Shown here: positions 27,985 through 36,188 of the stretch, piece by piece
Layout of the letters: each line of letters starts with the position of its first letter
Numbering within the stretch: position 1 is the first letter of the stretch
Source: Anaerotignum propionicum
Lineage (GTDB): Bacteria; Bacillota; Clostridia; Lachnospirales; Anaerotignaceae
Length of the DNA: 64,000 bases
Direction of reading: 5' to 3'
Assembly (NCBI RefSeq): GCF_024461735.1
Contig: NZ_JANGAD010000005.1
Coordinates: 62,001 to 126,000, forward strand
Notes under the pieces: generated by a model
The model's database searches: none
The model's input: only the letters and a program-made list of their open reading frames with translations
What the model was told of the DNA's origin: nothing
Made by a program: the position numbers and the translations under genes

Positions 27985-28776
27985 GTGTTTTCACCACTAA
28001 CGCAAGAGAAAATCGGGTATTACGTATATTGCTTGAATTATCCTGATACAGGAGAGACCTTTTATATTGGAAAAGGCAAAGGGAATAGGGTATTTAGTCA
28101 TGCCAACGGAAATTTGGAAAGTGATTCAAATATTGAGAAAATTGAAGTGATCAATAGTATAAAAAGTAGAGGTCAAAAGGTTGAACACTGGATTATTAGA
28201 TACGGAATGACTGAGAAAGAGGCTTTTGAAGTTGAAGCAGCTTTGATTGATTTTATAGGTCTTGATAATTTATCAAATAGTGTAAAAGGGCATTCCGTTG
28301 AAAGAGGTAAAATTTCTTGTGAAGAATTGGATATTCTTTTAGGAGCTAAAAAAATTGAGATCCAAGATAATATTATGATAATAAAAATAAATGCCAAATA
28401 TAGAAGTGATATGAATGAACAAGAAATATATGAGGCGACGAATAAATGGTGGAAAGCAAATCAAGGAAACGCAGAAAAAGTAGACTATGTCTTAAGTCTT
28501 CATAACGGGATTGTGAGAGGCGTTTTTAAACCTACATTATGGTTTAAGGCGAATGACTCCAACAGAATTGGATTCGAAGGAGTACCAGCAAATGATTTAA
28601 TCAAGGAAAGGTATTTGCATCGCTCGATTGAAGAATTTATTGTAAAAGGAAATGCGAATCCGATTCAATACTTTTTTGTGAATAATTCGAAAGAAAATTT
28701 CAATATACAAGAATCTGACGACATAAATGATGACGAAGAAACAAAGATTGAAGAAAAAGCAATTTTGATAAGATAA
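27985..28776 (+). CDS. GIY-YIG domain protein (LEM-3-like), frameshifted at its end
   Basis: A 263-residue ORF with a GTG start behind AAGGAGGGATAGAA. Residues 11-100 are a GIY-YIG nuclease-like domain (GYYVYCLNYP, TFYIGKGKGNRV with the YIG-like motif, then EAFEVEAALIDFIG with a catalytic-type Glu). Residues 130-232 form a second domain (NEQEIYEATNKWWKAN ... NPIQYF). The frame ends AILIR-stop at 28776, but one extra T in the run 28763-28766 would continue it in phase into a second copy of that domain at 28797-29069. The intact product probably had GIY-YIG plus two repeats. Its role is unknown; GIY-YIG enzymes cut DNA. Confidence 0.7.
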   Translation: MFSPLTQEKIGYYVYCLNYPDTGETFYIGKGKGNRVFSHANGNLESDSNIEKIEVINSIKSRGQKVEHWIIRYGMTEKEAFEVEAALIDFIGLDNLSNSVKGHSVERGKISCEELDILLGAKKIEIQDNIMIIKINAKYRSDMNEQEIYEATNKWWKANQGNAEKVDYVLSLHNGIVRGVFKPTLWFKANDSNRIGFEGVPANDLIKERYLHRSIEEFIVKGNANPIQYFFVNNSKENFNIQESDDINDDEETKIEEKAILIR

Positions 28777-28796
28777 ATGCAACTTATCGTGATGGA

Positions 28797-29069
28797 ATGA
28801 GTAGAAATGAAATCTATACTGCGACTAGAGGTAATTGGAAACTATCATTGATAAAAGCACAAAATGCAGAATATGTATTTAGCATAGTAAATGGGACAAT
28901 CATGGAGGTATTTAAGCCTTTAAGCTGGAACAAATGTACTGATTCAGAAAGGATATTCTTTGATGGAATATTAGCTCCAGAGGCTATAAGAGAAAAGTAT
29001 CTCGATAAATCCGTTAAACATCTCTATTCAAGGGGCGAAGCAAATCCATGTAAGTATTTGAACTTATGA
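28797..29069 (+). pseudogene. Detached second repeat of the GIY-YIG protein
   Basis: 90 residues from ATG 28797, homologous to the C-terminal domain of the preceding ORF (NEIYTATRGNWK against QEIYEATNKWWK; VFKPLSWNK against VFKPTLWFK; REKYLDKSVKHL against KERYLHRSIEEF). Homology extends upstream of the ATG, through KINATYRDG, back to the T run at 28763-28766. There is no ribosome binding site, so it is best read as the lost C-terminus of the upstream gene. Confidence 0.7.
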
Positions 29070-29102
29070 GGATAGAGATTATGTATGTGGAGGGGCATAG
29101 CC

Positions 29103-30455
29103 ATGAAAAATGAAGTTCTTGACGGGATAATAGGCCTGTGTGTTGCTGATGCACTTGGTGTACCTGTTGAATTTAATAGCCGTGAAAGATTGAAAGCAAA
29201 CCCCGTGACAGACATGAGGGCATATGGGACGCACAACCAACCATCTGGAACATGGTCGGATGATACCAGCATGGCTTTATGTCTGCTTGATAGCTTATCA
29301 GATGGACTTGACTACAAAGATGTAATGGACAACTTTAAGTCCTGGCTCACGGAAGGGAAATATACACCTCATGGAGAGGTCTTTGATGTAGGAATTGCCA
29401 CTAGACAAGCTATTTCGAGATATATGACAGGAGTAGAGCCTTTGCTATGTGGTGGTGTAGGTGAACGTGATAATGGAAATGGATCTCTTATGAGAATTCT
29501 GCCGCTGTTGTTTTACATTCAATCTTTGCATGGCACAGACTTTCAGGAGATGGATGAAGCATTTAATATGATCCACAATGTTTCTGCTTTAACCCATGCT
29601 CATAAGCGAAGCCAAATAGTATGTGGTATTTATCTTTCGGTAGCTTCAATGCTTATTGGGAACATGGATCTTTGCATTGCAGTAGAGTTGGGAATTTACA
29701 AAGCTGTTCAGTACTACAAGGGAAAACCTGAGTATGAAACAGAAATTAGTTATTATCATCGGCTGTCTGAAAAGAACTTTAGAGAAATCAATGAGACAGA
29801 GATAAGAAGCAGTGGTTATGTGGTGGATACTCTGGAAGCTGCAATCTGGTGCTTGGTTAATTCAAAAACATATAAAGACTGTGTTCTTATTGCGGTAAAT
29901 CTTGGAGATGATACGGATACGGTTGCAGCCATTGCAGGAGGATTGGCAGGATTATACTACGGGAGTGAGAATATCCCGGTTGAATGGACTTCAAAAATCG
30001 TGCGTAAAGATTACATTGAAGATCTTTCAGAACGGCTTCATCGCTCTTTGACAAAACGAAGCATTGATAAGCTGCTGGCATTCATCCCTTACTTTGAAAA
30101 CCTAAATGAGAAAAATTCTTGTTCCTGGGGTGGTGGAGAAAAGCTTGGAGAGAATCACTTTTCCATGCCATATCCGATATATGAACAAACGTTGGAGGAT
30201 TTTATCCAAGCAGTATATTCATCAAATCTAATTTGCTACAACTACCTTGAGGTCATTGAAAAGAATGGTCTACATGGTACGGAAGAAATGAATACGGCAA
30301 TAGAACAATCTGATTTTGAGTTGACGCTGGCGATTTTAACTGGATATATTCGGCAAGAACGATTTTGTGATGGACTTTGGGAGTCGGCAATTGAGGATAA
30401 GACGTTTTTGAAAATATTGAGAAGACTCGAGCAGCTGATGTTGGTTGGCAATTAG
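29103..30455 (+). CDS. ADP-ribosylglycohydrolase with C-terminal DUF6508-like domain
   Basis: A 450-residue protein. Residues 1-310 are an ADP-ribosylglycohydrolase (DraG/ARH fold): the metal ligands appear as D53-D54-T55 in TWSDDTS and D269-D270-T271-D272 in GDDTDT. It should remove ADP-ribose from proteins or other molecules. The last ~95 residues (YPIYEQTLEDFIQAV to the end) resemble DUF6508. The start at 29103 follows GGAGGGG; a GTG at 29085 is part of that site. It lies among HD and TIR-like genes, so it may act on NAD-derived modifications, but operon membership is not shown. Confidence 0.85.
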   Translation: MKNEVLDGIIGLCVADALGVPVEFNSRERLKANPVTDMRAYGTHNQPSGTWSDDTSMALCLLDSLSDGLDYKDVMDNFKSWLTEGKYTPHGEVFDVGIATRQAISRYMTGVEPLLCGGVGERDNGNGSLMRILPLLFYIQSLHGTDFQEMDEAFNMIHNVSALTHAHKRSQIVCGIYLSVASMLIGNMDLCIAVELGIYKAVQYYKGKPEYETEISYYHRLSEKNFREINETEIRSSGYVVDTLEAAIWCLVNSKTYKDCVLIAVNLGDDTDTVAAIAGGLAGLYYGSENIPVEWTSKIVRKDYIEDLSERLHRSLTKRSIDKLLAFIPYFENLNEKNSCSWGGGEKLGENHFSMPYPIYEQTLEDFIQAVYSSNLICYNYLEVIEKNGLHGTEEMNTAIEQSDFELTLAILTGYIRQERFCDGLWESAIEDKTFLKILRRLEQLMLVGN

Positions 30456-30508
30456 GAACAGCATAAACAGAAATGATTAATTGGCCATTACTTTGATTCC
30501 AGTGCCAA

Positions 30509-30557
30509 TTGTACATTCAAGCTGTTAACTACAATACTTTACAGCGTGAATGTACAA
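30509..30557. repeat. 17-bp inverted repeat before a small gene
   Basis: TTGTACATTCAAGCTGT (30509-30525) is mirrored by ACAGCGTGAATGTACAA (30541-30557) with one mismatch and a 15-bp loop. It lies 22 bp upstream of the small ORF at 30579. No T run follows. An operator or a relic recombination site are both possible. Confidence 0.5.
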
Positions 30558-30578
30558 TTTGAATGGAGGCGCTTCAGC

Positions 30579-30731
30579 ATGGATAATACAATGAAATATG
30601 CAATGAAGCTGGCATTTTTGAATCAGCTATATAGCAGGAAAATGCTGACAGATAGAGAATATGCAATAATCAAAAATGATCTTATGATTCGGCACAAAAT
30701 ACCCAGTGCTAATTTATTTAGCAAGAAGTGA
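30579..30731 (+). CDS. Small SHOCT-like protein
   Basis: A 50-residue protein from ATG 30579, which follows GGAGGCGCTTCAGC. KLAFLNQLYSRKMLTDREYA followed by IIKNDL has the pattern of a short SHOCT-like helical hairpin. Similar mini-proteins accompany recombinases and regulators on clostridial mobile elements, but none is adjacent here. The gene follows an inverted repeat. Function unknown. Confidence 0.55.
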   Translation: MDNTMKYAMKLAFLNQLYSRKMLTDREYAIIKNDLMIRHKIPSANLFSKK

Positions 30732-30821
30732 TTGAGAGATGCACTGTCCGTTTTATTGTACTCGTTGTTTGTTACAATATTTATAAGCAAGAGTATGATT
30801 TGCATGGAAGGATAGTGAGTT

Positions 30822-31406
30822 ATGGAAGATAACATCAGAAAAAGATACGAAGAATTGAAAATGCTAGTAGTGAAGAGAAAATCACAGTTTGATAGGCTCA
30901 TTGATTTTATGGAAAGCGAAACAGCATGGCTAACAGCTCCAGCAAGTACAAAATATCATTTGTGTAAAGAAAGTGGCCTATTAGAGCATTGTGTCAATGT
31001 TGCGGAATCAATGCTAAAAATTCGCAAAGCACTGGCGCCGGATATCAGTGAGGAAAGCTGCGTCATTGTTTCGCTGATCCACGATTTGGGGAAAGTGGGG
31101 ATGCCGGGTAATCCTCAATATCTTATAAATGAACCAACGGATAAACAGAAGATGAGTAGTTATAAACCGGAACCACCATATCGATTCAATAAAAATCTGA
31201 TCTATTTGAGTGTTCCAGTTAGAAGTCTTTATCTGGCTGCGAGACATATAGATCTTACGGAACAAGAGGTGCAGGCCATTGTTTATCATGATGGCCAGTA
31301 CGTAGAGGACAACCGATCAGTTGCAACACACGAAGAACCATTAACATTGCTATTGCAATATGCAGATAGCTGGAGTGGGTTTGTATTGGAGGGTGAACAT
31401 GCATAA
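30822..31406 (+). CDS. HD-domain phosphohydrolase
   Basis: A 194-residue protein with the HD metal site: H in LLEHCVNVAESML, then HDLGKVG, then a later His in IVYHDGQYV and D in LLLQYADSWSG. GGAAGGAT lies upstream of ATG 30822. The layout recalls HD domains of YhaM-type exoribonucleases and phage/element HD proteins that act on nucleotides. The end overlaps the TIR-like gene by 8 bp, so the two were translated together. The substrate is unknown; a link to nucleotide signals made or destroyed by the TIR protein is only a guess. Confidence 0.75.
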   Translation: MEDNIRKRYEELKMLVVKRKSQFDRLIDFMESETAWLTAPASTKYHLCKESGLLEHCVNVAESMLKIRKALAPDISEESCVIVSLIHDLGKVGMPGNPQYLINEPTDKQKMSSYKPEPPYRFNKNLIYLSVPVRSLYLAARHIDLTEQEVQAIVYHDGQYVEDNRSVATHEEPLTLLLQYADSWSGFVLEGEHA

Positions 31407-31997
31407 AACATTTATTAGCTATCATCATGATAATGAGCAGGAATACAAGGAAGATATTATTAAGGAGTTTGGAGAAGATAATTTCATTGATAAATCTGTT
31501 GGTGATGGTGAAATTGATAGGGATCTGGATGAAAGTAGGATAATGGAAATCATAAGAACTGATTACTTACAAGATTCTACCGTAACATTGGTACTGGTAG
31601 GTTCAGAAACAGCAAAAAGACCATTTGTTAACTCGGAAATCCAAGCATCCCTTCGGGACACGAAGAACAACAAACACAACGGGTTGTTAGCAGTGGTAAT
31701 TGATGAGATTTATGATTTAATCTATACGACAATAAAATGCTCATGTGGATGTGAGGCGAGGACCAAATCACCTTTTTACGATATATATATTTACCGGATT
31801 TAGTCAAAAAGAACAATCAGAAAAGCACAAGTTTATGCCATTACAATGATAGTGAGGTGTACTGTGCAGTTATCAAATATTCCGACTTTATTGTCGACCC
31901 AGAAAAGTACATAAATAGTGCTTTTGACAAGCGAGACGATAGCAAAATTGAGGTATTTAAAACACTAGATAAAGAAACTCCTAAAATAAGTAAATAG
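31399..31997 (+). pseudogene. TIR-like (ThsB-type, PF08937) gene broken by an AT-repeat slip
   Basis: From ATG 31399 (GGAGGGTGAAC upstream) the product starts MHKTFISYHHDNEQEY and carries VTLVLVGSETAKRPFVNSEI, the conserved fold and Glu of the TIR-like family to which ThsB of Thoeris belongs. The frame stops at 31803, but removing one AT unit from the (AT)5 run at 31781-31790 restores YLPDLVKKNNQKSTS and a frame to TAG 31995-31997, giving a normal length of about 198 residues. The intact enzyme would act on NAD to signal or kill. The slip is recent, since the rest is clean, and may be reversible. Confidence 0.72.
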
Positions 31998-32046
31998 ACC
32001 AGTGGCTAATAAAGAAATGAAAAGTAAAGTAAAGGAGATACCTATA

Positions 32047-32502
32047 ATGGATTTTTTTCAAGCCCTATCAGTTTACTTTGTATGGCATCCACTAGATGAA
32101 GAGAATGTAAGACCTCTTATTGAGCATTGTTACCAACTTCTGTCAAAGAATGTTGAGAAACCATTCTCAAGGTCTATGAATCTCCCGGTCTTTTTCCGTA
32201 CTTCATGTACTTGTGATGTACCAGAACAAATAATTACTAAATCAGAAAAAACAATAGCGTTTCTCTTTGTAAGTAAAGAGGTTGTGGTTGATGAGAAATG
32301 GATTGAATATCTAAAATCAATTTCAGCGAATGCTAGTAATCGGCTTATCGTCTGTAATATGCAGGAGATATTTGTCAATAACTTCATCTATTTTATAGTC
32401 ATTATCCCACTGCGCATTCGCAGCAATCAAAACAATTCCTCTTGTCCTGATATAAGAATTCACATTTTCAAGCATATCTGCAAACACATCAAAATAGGAT
32501 AA
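32047..32502 (+). pseudogene. Truncated second TIR-like protein
   Basis: ATG 32047 follows AAGGAGATACCTATA. The product starts MDFFQALSVYFVWHPLDEEN and has PFSRSMNLPVFFRTS, then KTIAFLFVSKEVVVDEKWIEYL, typical of another bacterial TIR-like family seen beside the PF08937 type. After about residue 105 the similarity to any domain is lost and the frame runs through sequence that reads better on the minus strand, ending at the terminator. The C-terminal part is therefore probably replaced. Confidence 0.55.
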
Positions 32503-32534
32503 CCTGGCTGATTTTTATAGCCAGGTTTGTTTTT
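32501..32534 (+). terminator. Intrinsic terminator
   Basis: AACCTGGCT (32501-32509) and AGCCAGGTT (32519-32527) form a perfect 9-bp stem followed by TGTTTTT. It closes the accessory cluster on the plus strand. Confidence 0.85.
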
Positions 32535-32611
32535 GTAGATATTAAATTGACGGCCTTTATATAGGGATTCACTGTACGATACTCGGGATGTGATGGTTTT
32601 AAGGTGTTAGC

Positions 32612-33238
32612 TCATTTGATTGGGTGACGAATCGCTGTTTTCATTTTAGAAATGTCTGCTTTACGAGGGTCACTTAAATATATTTCGTGATGTAACCTTT
32701 CAGATGTTATATCAATCGAATAGCCGTTTTCAATGGCAAACTTCTCCATTTTTGATACTGTTGCAGGTTCTTCATCATAAGATCCGATATGCATACATTG
32801 AACACATAACCCCTCATCGTAAGAAAAGAATTCTACCTTAGAAAAATCATCTTTTTTCTTATTAGTAGCAGTTGATACTGCCCACTCAAAATCTTTTTCA
32901 GTTACAAAATCAGGTAATCGAATAACCGAAATCCAGTTAAATGAGTCTTTATTGGCATAATTCACACCTTCTATACCATCTTGCCACCAAAACCCTTCAA
33001 GAGGAGGCACAACATACTCAAAGAATCCGTCAATTTTGTAATCGCCTTTATAACTCATTTTTATCGTATAAGCAATACCATATAAAAGTCCAACTGCAAC
33101 TTGATATTCTCCATCTTTAACATTAGGATTTCCTTTACCACGTACTGCAATAAAGGTCATCTTAGGAATGTTGATTATGGAAGGCTTGTTTTTGGGCATA
33201 TAAAATTCCTTGTATTCCTTTTTAAAATCAAAAGCCAT
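32612..33238 (-). CDS. GyrI-like small-molecule-binding protein
   Basis: A 208-residue protein with the stand-alone GyrI-like (SOUL-type) layout: KMTFIAVRGKGNPN near residue 27, a central YKIDGFFEYVVPPLEGFWW, and a C-terminal SERLHHEIYLSDPRK. These proteins bind hydrophobic ligands and some hydrolyse them; no DNA-binding domain is present. AAGGAT precedes ATG 33238. It is monocistronic. Confidence 0.78.
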   Translation of the reverse strand: MAFDFKKEYKEFYMPKNKPSIINIPKMTFIAVRGKGNPNVKDGEYQVAVGLLYGIAYTIKMSYKGDYKIDGFFEYVVPPLEGFWWQDGIEGVNYANKDSFNWISVIRLPDFVTEKDFEWAVSTATNKKKDDFSKVEFFSYDEGLCVQCMHIGSYDEEPATVSKMEKFAIENGYSIDITSERLHHEIYLSDPRKADISKMKTAIRHPIK

Positions 33239-33570
33239 TTTATTATCCTTTCTTTTTACTTGGTTAAAAGTATTATATCTGACAATGCCATTGTATCAAA
33301 TTAAAATTGACAACAGTATGTCATATTATACAAATTATTCACCGAGCGTTCAAATTCCGCACTACCACGTAGAAAGTATTTTGTTGGGTAGTATACATAG
33401 AAAAGTCTACCATACTAAAGTAAGAGCTTCAACTATCAAATTATGAACAATAGAAGGGATAAGCACTATAAAAACAAGAATTTGTTTACCGTTCTTTCGC
33501 AAGGATACTCTGGACTATACTCGGATTATGATGTAAAGAAGAAAGAGGATAACCTCGTCGTAAAAAAATC

Positions 33571-33629
33571 ATATGCTCCTCTATGAGATAAAGTGAAATA
33601 AAACGCTGAATCTTATGAAGGGAGCATAT
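33571..33629. repeat. Long AT-rich inverted repeat in an empty interval
   Basis: ATATGCTCC (from 33571) with a continuing partial arm to 33589 pairs with the arm 33610-33629 that ends GGAGCATAT; the outer 9 bp are perfect. The interval 33239-33709 otherwise holds no gene I can support, only short unsupported frames. It may be a terminator for the minus-strand permease gene or the end of a lost small element. Confidence 0.4.
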
Positions 33630-33709
33630 TAGAAAATTAAGAAGTTGTTGTCATTTTTTAAATGATTAAAATCAGCTTTAGCCGTTACTAAAGTGGATTA
33701 CATTCCTTA

Positions 33710-34453
33710 TCACTCCCATAGAAAAAACTTAATTGCGATTATTGAGCAAATAATTGTGATAACAATCATGATGATTATTGGTAGTATAGCATTAGCAACA
33801 GGCAATCCAAGTGTAGCGGATTTTAATATCTTTATGCCTTGTGTAAGCGGTAGAATATCAACAATTTTTTGCATCGCAGATGGCATTACTTCATAGGGTA
33901 AAGTTGCACCGGAAAAAATCAGCATAGGAAAATACAGTAAACTTGCAACAATTCCCGCTACTTTAGAGTTCTTTGAAATGCCACCCACCACCATACCGAT
34001 AGAAAACATTGAAATCATAACTAAAAGCCAACCGAGAATAAACTGATAAATACTTCCTTGCATACGAAAATTAAAAAATGCAGTTGCGACAGTAAACAGT
34101 GTGATTAATGATACTAACGAATATAGTGCATAGATTGTAACCTGAACAAGTAAGATAATCGTAGGCTTCACAGGTGTTACCTTAAATCTTTTCAAAATAT
34201 GCTTGCTTCGATAGTCTGAAATAACTAATGGCAGTCCCATAACTCCACCGGCACAGATAGCAATAGTAGCTATTGCTCCAAATGATTGCTCTAAAAATGT
34301 ATAATCAGCATCAATAAAAGCTGGATTAGTTCCATAAATAATTCCAAGCACAACAAGTGCAACAATTGGCATACAAATAGCAAAAATAAACATATCCATT
34401 CCACGAAGGGATAGTTTGATTTCTGTTTTAAGCATTGTACTAAATGTTTTCAT
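33710..34453 (-). CDS. ABC-2 type transporter permease
   Basis: A 247-residue membrane protein with six likely TM helices (MFIFAICMPIVALVVLGIIYG near the start, IKFFLWE at the end) and a conserved LLYFPMLIFSGATLP segment of ABC-2 permeases. ATG 34453 follows GAGGAGGTATCAG and overlaps the ATPase gene by 14 bp, so the two are coupled. Together they form a drug- or peptide-export type transporter; the substrate is unknown. Confidence 0.88.
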   Translation of the reverse strand: MKTFSTMLKTEIKLSLRGMDMFIFAICMPIVALVVLGIIYGTNPAFIDADYTFLEQSFGAIATIAICAGGVMGLPLVISDYRSKHILKRFKVTPVKPTIILLVQVTIYALYSLVSLITLFTVATAFFNFRMQGSIYQFILGWLLVMISMFSIGMVVGGISKNSKVAGIVASLLYFPMLIFSGATLPYEVMPSAMQKIVDILPLTQGIKILKSATLGLPVANAILPIIIMIVITIICSIIAIKFFLWE

Positions 34454-35174
34454 TTTCTGATACCTCCTCATCTGTGTACCAAAGATAAGCTTCCTCAAAT
34501 TTATCATAAGGACTTACAGCGATGGCATCTTCAACTGTGCCATAAAACACTGAATTACCTTTTTTTAGGATACATATTTCGTCACAAAGTTTCTCAACCT
34601 CATCCATAAAATGAGAGGTTAAAAGAATAGTGAGTCCTTGACCCTTTAATTCTTTTAAAATTTGCCAAACATCTCTTCTTGCTCTTGCATCAAGTCCTGT
34701 TGTGAGCTCGTCAAGAAAAACCACCTCTGGATTTGGAATGAGTGCAAGAATGATAAATAACCGTTGCTTTTGACCACCTGATAGTTCTTTTACTAAGGTT
34801 TTGGATTTGTCGGCAATACCGAATTTTTTAAGTAGAGTACGATAATCGGTGGCATTCTTATAAAGAGATGATGTCACCTCACAAAGTTCTCCAACACGAA
34901 TATTTTCTTGATAATTTGCCTCTTGAAACTGAACCCCGACCTTCTGAAACAATTCCTTCCGATTTGCTTTTGGATTTGATCCTAAAATTGAAACTGTTCC
35001 ACTTTCCATAGGTTTTGTTCCAAGTATACATTCAATTGTCGTGCTTTTACCTGCTCCATTTGCTCCAAGTAATCCAAAAACAGTACCTTTTTTAACATTA
35101 AAGCTTAAGTTAGTTACTGCTTTTAGCTGTCCGTATGATTTTGATAGATTTTCTACCTTAATAATATCATGCAT
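34440..35174 (-). CDS. ABC transporter ATP-binding protein
   Basis: A 244-residue ABC ATPase: Walker A GANGAGKST, signature ELSGGQKQR, Walker B EVVFLDELTTGLD, H-loop TSHFMDE. The ATG at 35174 lies 8 bases after AAAGGAGG; an ATG two codons upstream is too close to that site. It is CcmA/DrrA-like and pairs with the overlapping ABC-2 permease. The MerR-type gene immediately upstream likely controls it. Confidence 0.9.
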   Translation of the reverse strand: MHDIIKVENLSKSYGQLKAVTNLSFNVKKGTVFGLLGANGAGKSTTIECILGTKPMESGTVSILGSNPKANRKELFQKVGVQFQEANYQENIRVGELCEVTSSLYKNATDYRTLLKKFGIADKSKTLVKELSGGQKQRLFIILALIPNPEVVFLDELTTGLDARARRDVWQILKELKGQGLTILLTSHFMDEVEKLCDEICILKKGNSVFYGTVEDAIAVSPYDKFEEAYLWYTDEEVSENENI

Positions 35175-35208
35175 TTTCATATCCTCCTTTTCGTAATATA
35201 AAAAGAAT

Positions 35209-35232
35209 AACACCAAACAAAAGTCTGGTGTT
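35209..35232 (-). terminator. Hairpin between the MerR gene and the ABC genes
   Basis: On the minus strand AACACCA and TGGTGTT (35226-35232 and 35209-35215) form a 7-bp stem, followed by a T-rich run, overlapping the MerR stop codon. It may reduce read-through from the regulator into the exporter genes. Confidence 0.6.
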
Positions 35233-36007
35233 AAACTGGAGGGTTTGAATATTTATTTTTCATTTCGTAAAGCATTGATTTTATAGCAATTGCATTTTCT
35301 TTTGCACTGCCTAAAGATACAATTAGCCTATCGCAGGCGGATACAATCTCTACGTTAAAATCTGGAGTATTCAATACGGCGATAATATCTGCTTTTGAAT
35401 TTCTTTCAAGTGCATTTATCATACGAAGAATTGCAGAAAGGGAATAGTTGGCACATTTTAGTGAACGGATAATTTTAAGTTTTCTAATATCATAATCAGT
35501 ATAAACACGATACCCGTTTTCCTTTCGTTTTACTTTAAGCAGTCCATTCATTTCCCAATTTCGGAGAGTATCCATTGATATTCCAAGTATCTCAGATATT
35601 TCTTTTCGCTTTAAGGCATATCGGTTTTCTAGGTTAGCTCCTCTAAGCAGTTCTTTTACTATTTTTACCGCTTCATTGGCATTACAAATTTCAATCCCAA
35701 CAGAATATATATATTGTTCTGTTAGTTTAATTGCTTTATCAAATTCGCATAATGCTGACAGCTTAACAATAGAAACTGCTTTTTTTCGTAGGCCATTTTG
35801 AAGTACCTCAATCTGAAAAGCTGTACGTGCCAGATTGAATTGTTCAAGATGCAATTCTGTAAATACACGATAGCCATTTTTTTTACGGATAGGTTTCGAG
35901 ATAAAACCTATATCCTCGTACATTCTTACGGTATTCGGATGTATACCAATTATCTTTGCAACTTGATTTGTTGTATATGTGTTTTCTATAATATCACCAA
36001 CTTTCAA
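35231..36007 (-). CDS. Regulator with two MerR-type DNA-binding domains
   Basis: A 258-residue protein with two MerR helix-turn-helix domains: TTNQVAKIIGIHPNTVRMYE with IRKKNGYRVF (residues 12-50), and ALKRKEISEILGISMDTLRN with VKRKENGYRVY (about 133-175). A start at TTG 36007 is the only one that keeps the first domain; no clear ribosome binding site is visible, so the transcript may have a very short leader. A good promoter lies upstream at 36029-36057. It probably senses the exported compound and controls the ABC genes. Confidence 0.8.
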   Translation of the reverse strand: MKVGDIIENTYTTNQVAKIIGIHPNTVRMYEDIGFISKPIRKKNGYRVFTELHLEQFNLARTAFQIEVLQNGLRKKAVSIVKLSALCEFDKAIKLTEQYIYSVGIEICNANEAVKIVKELLRGANLENRYALKRKEISEILGISMDTLRNWEMNGLLKVKRKENGYRVYTDYDIRKLKIIRSLKCANYSLSAILRMINALERNSKADIIAVLNTPDFNVEIVSACDRLIVSLGSAKENAIAIKSMLYEMKNKYSNPPV

Positions 36008-36028
36008 CAGGAAGAGGTATTTTTTATA

Positions 36029-36057
36029 ATTTTATCATAGTAAAAAGCTTGCTTCAA
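36029..36057 (-). promoter_or_regulatory. Sigma-A type promoter of the double-MerR gene
   Basis: On the minus strand TTGAAG (36057-36052) and TAAAAT (36034-36029) are separated by exactly 17 bp. The -10 box lies about 22 bp before the presumed TTG start, so the leader is very short. Confidence 0.6.
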
Positions 36058-36188
36058 CCTTCTGAATATGAATAGATGATAAAACAAACGTGAAGTAAAA
36101 TCCGTCACCGTCCTACTACTGTAAAATTTGCTATTATTCAAAATCCGCTTATTTACTTTTCTTATTTTTATTCCTATTTCCAATAATT

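Noticed and set aside
28740..28800. Programmed frameshift between the GIY-YIG ORF and the next ORF
   Set aside because: There is no slippery heptamer or following stem; a one-base loss in a T run is simpler.
33210..33446. Plus-strand frame ending in HYHVESILLGSIHRKVYH
   Set aside because: It has no ribosome binding site, starts inside the antisense of the GyrI-like gene and resembles nothing known.
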